From the NCBI GenBank assembly GCA_900556365.1, contig USOG01000037.1:1-10451 (forward strand): a stretch of 10,451 bases of DNA, written 5' to 3'. The notes under the pieces were generated by a model, which worked only from the letters and a program-made list of their open reading frames with translations, ran no database searches and had not been told where the DNA came from. Below are positions 6,495 through 10,451 of this stretch, piece by piece; position 1 is the first letter of the stretch, and every line of letters starts with the position of its first letter. The DNA comes from an uncultured Collinsella sp. (GTDB lineage: Bacteria > Actinomycetota > Coriobacteriia > Coriobacteriales > Coriobacteriaceae). A program made the position numbers and the translations under genes.

Positions 6495-6523
6495 TTTATA
6501 GTAACTGAAACGCACCCACGCAA
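6495..6523 (-). promoter_or_regulatory. Predicted sigma-70-type promoter for murE and downstream genes
   Basis: On the - strand TTGCGT (6523-6518) and TATAAA (6500-6495) are exactly 17 bp apart. Transcription would start near 6488, leaving a leader of about 28 nt before murE. The -35 hexamer overlaps the T run of the asnB terminator, so one gene's end and the next run's start share bases. The -35 matches consensus only at TTG, hence moderate confidence. Confidence 0.5.
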
Positions 6524-6546
6524 AAACGGCTCCCGGAGGAGCCGTT
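6522..6546 (-). terminator. Intrinsic terminator of asnB
   Basis: On the - strand, 25 bp after the asnB stop, a perfect 9-bp stem AACGGCTCC/GGAGCCGTT (6546-6538 with 6533-6525) with a 4-nt loop runs straight into a five-T run (6526-6522). This is a textbook intrinsic terminator and separates asnB from the murE run. Confidence 0.9.
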
Positions 6547-6571
6547 ACGCGCAGGCGTTCGTAAGCCGAGG

Positions 6572-8452
6572 CTAGGCAGCCTGAACAGCGGGCTGGTCCT
6601 CGTCGATAAAGAAGCGCTTGTACCACACCAAGAACACGAGCGGCGTATAGATCTTGCGCTGGAAATCGCCCTTGCCCGCAAAGTGCAGATCGAGCAGGTG
6701 CATGAGCTCGTCGGTATCGAAGAACTCGCTTGCCCACGGCGCGGTGAAGTACTCCTTGACATAGTCGTACCACTTTTGCTCGCGCAGCCAGTAGACAATC
6801 GGCACCGGGAAGCCCACCTTGGGACGGGTGGCCCACTCATCGGGCAGCGACTTGTTGGCAGCGTGGCGGAGTACCTGTTTGTTGCCGTTCTCGTTGATGC
6901 GGTAGCGGTCGGGAATGTGCTCGGCGAACTCCATGACTTTGCGGTCCAGGAAGGGCACGCGCAGCTCCAGCGAGTGTGCCATGCACATCTTGTCGGCCTT
7001 GAGCAGAATGTCGCCCGGGAGCCACATATTCATGTCCAGGTACTGCTTTTTGACCAGCTCGGGCTGACCCTTCACGCGCGCATAGATGGGAGCGGCGAGC
7101 TCGAAGGCGCCGTCGCCGGTGTTGTACTCGGGCTTGAGCACGCCGTCGACCTCGCGCTCCGGCCATACCAGAGCCTGTCCCAGGAACGACTTCTCGGGGA
7201 TCTCGGCACCCTTGACCAGGAAGTTATGTCCCTTGAAGTACGGCATATGCAGCGCCAGGTTACCGAGCGCGCGACGGATGGGCAGCGGCACCATCTTTTT
7301 GTACTTGCGCACCGGGACCGTGTCCTCGTAGTAGGCGTAGCCGCCAAAGAGCTCGTCGGCGCCTTCGCCCGAAAGCACGACGGTGACGTCCTTGCGGGCC
7401 ATCTCGGCCAAGAACCACAGCGGCACGGAAGACAGGTTGGACTGTGGCTCGTCCATGTGATACTGGATGTCCTCGAGCGCACCGAAGAACTCGTCGGCGG
7501 TAATCATCTTGCGAACGTTTTCGACGCCGAGCTTATCGGAAAGCTCCTTGGCGTAGTTGGTCTCGTTGAAGTTCTTGTAGTCAAAGCCCACCGAGAAGGT
7601 CTTGTCGGGCATGAGGCAAGCGGCGATGTAGCTGGAGTCGACGCCACCGGAGAGGAACGACGCGACCTTGACGTCGGCGATGCGATGGGCCTCGACGCTC
7701 TCGTGCACGACTTCGTCCAGCTCATCGACATACTCTTCGAACGGCTTCTCGACGGCAGAGTAATCGCAATCCCAGTAGCGCTCGATGTTCATCTTGCCGG
7801 TCGGGATATCGACGGTAAAGTAATGCGCCGGTGGCAGCTTGTAGACACCCTCGAAGAAGGTCTCCTCGGTTGCCGAATACTGCAGCGTCATGTACGGACG
7901 CAGGGCCTTTTTGTTGACCGCCTTGTGGAAGTGCGGGTAGTCCAAGAAGCTCTTGATCTCGGAACCAAAGAGCACGCCCGGAGCGCCGTCGCCCGCATCG
8001 GCCATGGGATAGTAGTAGAGCGGCTTGATGCCAAAGATGTCGCGGGCGCCAAAAAGCTTGTTCTTCTTTTTGTCCCAGATGACGAAGGCGTACATACCGC
8101 GCAGACGATCGAGTACGGCCTCGCCCCACTCTTCGTAGCCGTGCAGGAGGCTCTCAGTGTCGGCGCCGCAGTGGAACTTATAGCCCTTGGCCTCGAGCTC
8201 GGAGCGAAGCTCCTGGAAGTTGTAGATCTCGCCGTTGAATACGATGACGACGCTGCCGTCCTCATTGGCCATGGGCTGAGCGCCGGCCTCGGTCAGGTCG
8301 AGGATCGACAGGCGGCGGAAGCCCAGGGCAACGCGGCCGTCGATAAACTGGCCGCCCATGTCGGGACCACGATGGACGATGCGGTCCATCATCTTGGTGA
8401 GCACCTCGGATTGGTTATCCGTCCCACCGACAAAACCGACAAAACCGCACAT
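6572..8452 (-). CDS. asnB: Glutamine-hydrolysing asparagine synthase (AsnB type)
   Basis: AsnB transfers amide nitrogen from glutamine to an aspartate carboxyl (or related carboxylate) at the cost of ATP to AMP and PPi. The 626-residue protein has an N-terminal glutaminase domain starting with the catalytic Cys2 (MCGFVGF). It also shows RGPD (28-31), RRLSI (46-50), NGEIYNF (73-79) and GADTES (96-101). The synthase domain follows with the PPi loop SGGVDSS (268-274), DEP (334-336), SGEGADELFGGY (361-372) and, near the C-terminus, LKADKM and LELRVPFLD. The start is ATG 8452 with GAGGGG 7 nt upstream. Length and order resemble Bacillus subtilis AsnB, which amidates meso-DAP in peptidoglycan, so a cell-wall amidation role is possible besides asparagine synthesis. 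It diverges from tRNA-Val. Confidence 0.93.
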   Translation of the reverse strand: MCGFVGFVGGTDNQSEVLTKMMDRIVHRGPDMGGQFIDGRVALGFRRLSILDLTEAGAQPMANEDGSVVIVFNGEIYNFQELRSELEAKGYKFHCGADTESLLHGYEEWGEAVLDRLRGMYAFVIWDKKKNKLFGARDIFGIKPLYYYPMADAGDGAPGVLFGSEIKSFLDYPHFHKAVNKKALRPYMTLQYSATEETFFEGVYKLPPAHYFTVDIPTGKMNIERYWDCDYSAVEKPFEEYVDELDEVVHESVEAHRIADVKVASFLSGGVDSSYIAACLMPDKTFSVGFDYKNFNETNYAKELSDKLGVENVRKMITADEFFGALEDIQYHMDEPQSNLSSVPLWFLAEMARKDVTVVLSGEGADELFGGYAYYEDTVPVRKYKKMVPLPIRRALGNLALHMPYFKGHNFLVKGAEIPEKSFLGQALVWPEREVDGVLKPEYNTGDGAFELAAPIYARVKGQPELVKKQYLDMNMWLPGDILLKADKMCMAHSLELRVPFLDRKVMEFAEHIPDRYRINENGNKQVLRHAANKSLPDEWATRPKVGFPVPIVYWLREQKWYDYVKEYFTAPWASEFFDTDELMHLLDLHFAGKGDFQRKIYTPLVFLVWYKRFFIDEDQPAVQAA

Positions 8453-8503
8453 ATACTATCCCCTCTGCTGTTGCTGGGTATCAAATCGAATCAGTAGCTT
8501 TTG

Positions 8504-8509
8504 AGTATA
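8504..8509 (-). promoter_or_regulatory. Possible -10 element for asnB
   Basis: TATACT on the - strand (five of six consensus positions) lies about 50 bp before the asnB start codon. No good -35 stands 16-19 bp upstream (CCGTCC/TTCCGT region), so it would need help from an activator or be weak. Confidence 0.35.
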
Positions 8510-8620
8510 CCCGAGGGCGTAAAGAGGGACGGAATGTTCAGGCAATCTCAACTGAATCAGCTCCGCGCCGACACGCGCCGGTTACCTTTAATGGATATGA
8601 GGTGAATGGGGCGATTGTTT

Positions 8621-8629
8621 TGCTATACT
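8621..8629 (+). promoter_or_regulatory. Extended -10 promoter of tRNA-Val
   Basis: TGCTATACT is an extended -10 (TGn + TATACT) ending 10 bp before the tRNA. The -35 region (8601-8606, GGTGAA) is poor, which is common when an extended -10 is present. The transcript would start only a few bases before the mature tRNA. Confidence 0.6.
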
Positions 8630-8639
8630 CTCTCCGCAC

Positions 8640-8715
8640 GGGCGATTGGCGCAACGGTTAGCGCAGGTGCTTTACACGCACAAGGCTGGGGGTTCGAATC
8701 CCTCATCGCCCACCA
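8640..8715 (+). tRNA. tRNA-Val (anticodon TAC)
   Basis: A full cloverleaf can be drawn. The acceptor stem is GGGCGAT/ATCGCCC (8640-8646 with 8705-8711) and the D stem is GCGC/GCGC (8649-8652 with 8661-8664). The anticodon stem has GTGC/GCAC around loop TTTACAC, with anticodon TAC at 8673-8675. The T arm has loop TTCGAAT (8693-8699) and one G-U pair. Discriminator A is at 8712 and CCA is encoded at 8713-8715. The outermost anticodon-stem pair is a G-A mismatch (8666/8682). It has its own promoter and terminator, so it is a single-gene unit. Its 3' end is duplicated 186 bp downstream. Confidence 0.95.
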
Positions 8716-8778
8716 TTGAATTGGAAACGGTCCTCGAAAGGGGACCGTTTTTGTTTGGGCCCAGCGCATGGGATTCGA
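8698..8778 (+). repeat. 81-bp direct repeat, copy 1 (tRNA 3' end plus terminator)
   Basis: This copy spans the last 18 nt of tRNA-Val including CCA, the tRNA terminator and 26 nt beyond. It matches 8884-8964 with a single mismatch (A8763 against G8949). The offset is 186 bp. Confidence 0.95.
8725..8752 (+). terminator. Intrinsic terminator of tRNA-Val
   Basis: AAACGGTCCTC (8725-8735) pairs with GGGGACCGTTT (8740-8750) around a GAAA tetraloop, with one G-U pair. The stem merges into a five-T run (8748-8752). This is a strong, classical terminator nine bases after the CCA. Confidence 0.93.
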
Positions 8779-8883
8779 ACCCGACAGGGTGCGGAGCTGA
8801 GGAAACGCGAAGCGTTTTCCAGCGCAGCACGCGAGGAGCGGAGCGACGAAGCGGGGCGCGGGCGGCGCCAGCCGCACGCGGAC
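8779..8883. other. 105-bp GC-rich spacer between the two repeat copies
   Basis: No gene is seen. It holds a hairpin GGAAACGC/GCGTTTTCC (8801-8820, one bulge) and a run of GAGCG/GCGACG-type words (8832-8856). These resemble words in the tip region of the hairpin repeat at 816-854. Its origin is unknown: it could be what remains of an inserted element or a rearranged 5' part of a duplicated tRNA unit. Confidence 0.6.
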
Positions 8884-8901
8884 ATCCCTCATCGCCCACC
8901 A
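8884..8901 (+). pseudogene. tRNA-Val 3' remnant (T stem to CCA)
   Basis: The last 18 nt of tRNA-Val, from the end of the T loop through the acceptor strand and CCA (8899-8901), are repeated without any matching 5' half upstream. It cannot form a tRNA. Such 3' fragments are typical of the distal attachment site of an element that integrates in a tRNA gene, but may also come from unequal duplication. Confidence 0.75.
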
Positions 8902-8910
8902 TTGAATTGG

Positions 8911-8938
8911 AAACGGTCCTCGAAAGGGGACCGTTTTT
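8911..8938 (+). terminator. Duplicated copy of the tRNA-Val terminator
   Basis: This is identical to the terminator at 8725-8752 (stem, GAAA loop and T run). With no gene before it, it would only catch read-through from the first one. Confidence 0.85.
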
Positions 8939-8996
8939 GTTTGGGCCCGGCGCATGGGATTCGACCCACCAACACGTCTGCCACGAAGGCCGTGGC

Positions 8997-9052
8997 CAAA
9001 AATGCCAAATATGACATTCAACTGGTGACAGTACTCATATTTGGCATTTTTG
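8997..9052. repeat. 18-bp perfect AT-rich inverted repeat, possible bidirectional terminator
   Basis: Arms 8997-9014 (CAAAAATGCCAAATATGA) and 9035-9052 are exact reverse complements with a 20-nt spacer. The arms are AT-rich in a GC-rich region. Each strand ends in five Ts at the foot of the stem, so it could end transcription from either side. It stands between the tRNA unit and the convergent argD gene. A small 6-bp hairpin (GCCACG/CGTGGC, 8980-8996) abuts its left foot. A mobile or dispersed repeat is another possibility. Confidence 0.7.
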
Positions 9053-9087
9053 TCCAAAGGCTCTCCTGGCCATTGCAGATTTATGGC

Positions 9088-9146
9088 AAAAAGGGTTCCA
9101 GACCGTCCAACCATGCATCAAATGACGCACCGACGATCTGGAACCC
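9088..9146 (-). terminator. Intrinsic terminator of argD
   Basis: On the - strand, 27 bp after the argD stop, GGGTTCCAGA (9146-9137) pairs with TCTGGAACCC (9102-9093). The stem continues past one mismatch as four further pairs (9135-9132 with 9107-9104), with a 24-nt loop. Five Ts (9092-9088) follow. The loop is larger than usual, but stem plus T run is convincing. Confidence 0.8.
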
Positions 9147-9173
9147 GTTCAAACTGGCTATGTTTTACTCTCG

Positions 9174-10451
9174 CTACGCCAAAACGTCCGACAAAATCTC
9201 GATCAGGTTGTCCACGTCGGCTTTCTCGCAGACAAGCGGCGGCAGGAAACGCAGCGTGTGGGCACCAGTAGCGTTAACCACTGCGCCGGCGGCCAGCGCG
9301 CGGGCAACAATATCATGCGCATCGCCCGCAGCGTCATCCAGGTCGCAGCCGAGCATCAAGCCGCGACCGCGTACCTCGGTAACGTTCGGTAACGTGGCGA
9401 GCTTTGCCTCCATATAGGCACCCACCTTGGCGGCATGCTCAGCGTAGTCGCCGCGCACGAGCGCGGAGAGCGTCGCGGCGCACGCCGCGACAGCCAAGCA
9501 GCTACCGCCAAAGGTCGAGCCGTGGTCACCCGGCTTAAACACGTCGGCGATCTCTTTCTTTGCCACCACGGCACCCATGGGCACGCCATCGGCAATGCCC
9601 TTGGCAAGGCTCATAATGTCGGGCTCCACGCCATAGGTCTGGAATGCAAACGGCTTGCCGGAGCGGAAGATGCCACACTGAACCTCGTCGGCGATAAGAA
9701 CGGCGCCCACCTCGTGTGCCAGGTCGCGCGCCGCCGCCATAAACTCCTCGGTCATGGGGTGTACACCGCTCTCGCCCTGGATCGGCTCGAGCATGACGGC
9801 GCAGACTTCGCTTCCCAGCTGCTTAAAGATCGAACGCAGTTCGTCGACATCGTTGGGCGTGCAGGCCACAAAGCCGCCCGGCAGCGGGCGGAAGCTATCC
9901 TGTAGCCAATCCTGCATGGTGGCCGCAATGGTCTCGAGCGTACGGCCGTGGAAACCGCCGCGCATGCATACGATGGTGTTGCCGCCGTTACCGGCACGCT
10001 TGGCGTACAGACGTGCGAGCTTCATCGAGCCCTCGTTTGCCTCGGCGCCGGAGTTGGCAAAGAACGTCTCCCACACCTGCTCGTCCGCAGCCGGGGCACC
10101 GAGCGCAGCGGCCGTGGTCTCATCGCCGGCGGCAATGGCATCGGCCAGCACGCACGCACCATCTACGTCGTCGTTGGCAAGCTTGGACAGCAGCGCCGCG
10201 ACCTGGCCACGCTGCTCGATGTAGAAGTAGTTAGACACATGCAAAAGCTTTTTGGTCTGAGCCTCGAGCGCCGAAAGCACTGCAGAATTACCGTGGCCTA
10301 GGCTACACACGCCAATACCAGCAAGAAAGTCGAGATACTCACGACCATCGTCACCGGTGAGCTTCATACCGTGGCCTTCGACAAACTCTACCGGCGAGCG
10401 ACCAAAGGTATGCATAACGTAATGGGATTCGAGCGATTGTTGAGTTGCAAG
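9174..10451 (-). CDS. argD: Acetylornithine aminotransferase-like class III PLP enzyme (5' end beyond window)
   Basis: ArgD transfers an amino group between N-acetylornithine and N-acetylglutamate semialdehyde in arginine synthesis, using PLP in the cytosol. The frame is open to the right edge, and the residues before the ATG at 10415 (E-S-H-Y-V) fit the family's N-terminus. That ATG lacks a ribosome binding site, so the true start lies outside. Numbering from it: YLDFLAGIGVCSLGH (27-41), NSGAEANE (121-128), FHGR (155-158), EPIQGESGV (210-218), DEVQCG (243-248), PLP-binding Lys272 in SLAKG, then HGSTFGGS (298-305). The last has Ser where Asn is usual. About 30 extra residues, Ala- and Asp-rich, stand at about 82-113 before NSGAEAN. 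A related class III aminotransferase (ornithine or succinylornithine) is the main alternative. A terminator follows. Confidence 0.88.
   Translation of the reverse strand, partial: LATQQSLESHYVMHTFGRSPVEFVEGHGMKLTGDDGREYLDFLAGIGVCSLGHGNSAVLSALEAQTKKLLHVSNYFYIEQRGQVAALLSKLANDDVDGACVLADAIAAGDETTAAALGAPAADEQVWETFFANSGAEANEGSMKLARLYAKRAGNGGNTIVCMRGGFHGRTLETIAATMQDWLQDSFRPLPGGFVACTPNDVDELRSIFKQLGSEVCAVMLEPIQGESGVHPMTEEFMAAARDLAHEVGAVLIADEVQCGIFRSGKPFAFQTYGVEPDIMSLAKGIADGVPMGAVVAKKEIADVFKPGDHGSTFGGSCLAVAACAATLSALVRGDYAEHAAKVGAYMEAKLATLPNVTEVRGRGLMLGCDLDDAAGDAHDIVARALAAGAVVNATGAHTLRFLPPLVCEKADVDNLIEILSDVLA

Larger units (their letters stand above)
8453..8639. other. Divergent intergenic region between asnB and tRNA-Val
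   Basis: 187 bp with no gene. It holds the asnB ribosome binding site (8460-8465) and leader, a -10-like hexamer for each direction, and a GGGACGG motif (8526-8532) that also occurs upstream of murE. No riboswitch, T-box or operator could be recognised by eye. Confidence 0.6.
8884..8964 (+). repeat. 81-bp direct repeat, copy 2
   Basis: Second copy of the 8698-8778 sequence, 80 of 81 bases identical. It includes a tRNA 3' fragment and a complete second terminator (8911-8938). Confidence 0.95.

Noticed and set aside
6683..8497. Long open frame on the + strand opposite asnB (about 600 codons)
   Set aside because: It lies antisense to a fully supported AsnB with every catalytic motif. Its translation has no recognisable domain and is a codon-bias shadow of GC-rich coding DNA.
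8740..8820. A second tRNA on the - strand suggested by GGGTTCGAATCCC
   Set aside because: Only the T-arm-like 13-mer fits. The neighbouring bases do not form an acceptor, anticodon or D stem.
8623..9114. Open frame on the - strand covering tRNA-Val and both repeat copies
   Set aside because: The DSNPQPCACKAP-type sequence is the familiar artefact of reading a tRNA gene antisense. The frame also crosses two terminators and repeats itself because of the 81-bp duplication.
10413..10415. ATG at 10415 as the real start of argD
   Set aside because: No ribosome binding site precedes it, and the in-frame residues upstream to the window edge fit the ArgD N-terminus, so the gene is cut by the window.

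Overview
The window looks like chromosomal DNA of a GC-rich, Gram-positive actinobacterium. The strongest hints are the murI-rph-rdgB gene order, which is also found in mycobacteria, the GC-rich codon use, and an overall look close to Coriobacteriia such as Collinsella. The genus is inferred from memory, not proven by the sequence.

Left edge (1 to about 785, + strand): the 3' part of an IS110-family insertion sequence. The C-terminal half of its transposase is followed by about 280 bp of structured non-coding DNA. A long imperfect hairpin that resembles a REP or palindromic repeat (789-885) lies next to the presumed IS end. A second perfect hairpin (901-926) closes the gene cluster that converges from the right.

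Core (928-6460, all - strand, read right to left): murE, a HAD-family phosphatase, murI, rph, rdgB and dtd. Spacing is mostly short, and nearly every start has a visible ribosome binding site. A promoter-like sequence just upstream of murE (6495-6523) could drive the whole run. MurE and MurI make peptidoglycan precursors (third-residue addition and D-glutamate supply). RNase PH matures tRNA 3' ends, RdgB removes non-canonical purine NTPs, and Dtd removes D-amino acids wrongly loaded on tRNA. This combination of D-amino acid production and D-aminoacyl-tRNA proofreading is plausible housekeeping. An intrinsic terminator (6522-6546) separates the run from asnB (6572-8452), which has its own upstream region.

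Right part (8453-10451): asnB diverges from a tRNA-Val(TAC) gene (8640-8715, + strand), which has an extended -10 promoter and a strong terminator. The last 18 nt of the tRNA, its terminator and 26 nt beyond are repeated 186 bp further on (81 bp, one mismatch) around a 105-bp GC-rich spacer. This may be a scar of integration/excision or a partial duplication. Next come an AT-rich 18-bp perfect inverted repeat and the terminator of an acetylornithine aminotransferase gene (argD-like, - strand), which runs off the right edge.

Most of the window is ordinary housekeeping. The places most worth a second look are the IS110 3' non-coding region (possible bridge-RNA territory and a lone -35 box) with its neighbouring hairpin repeat, the duplicated tRNA 3' end, and the unusual diamino-acid signature of MurE.
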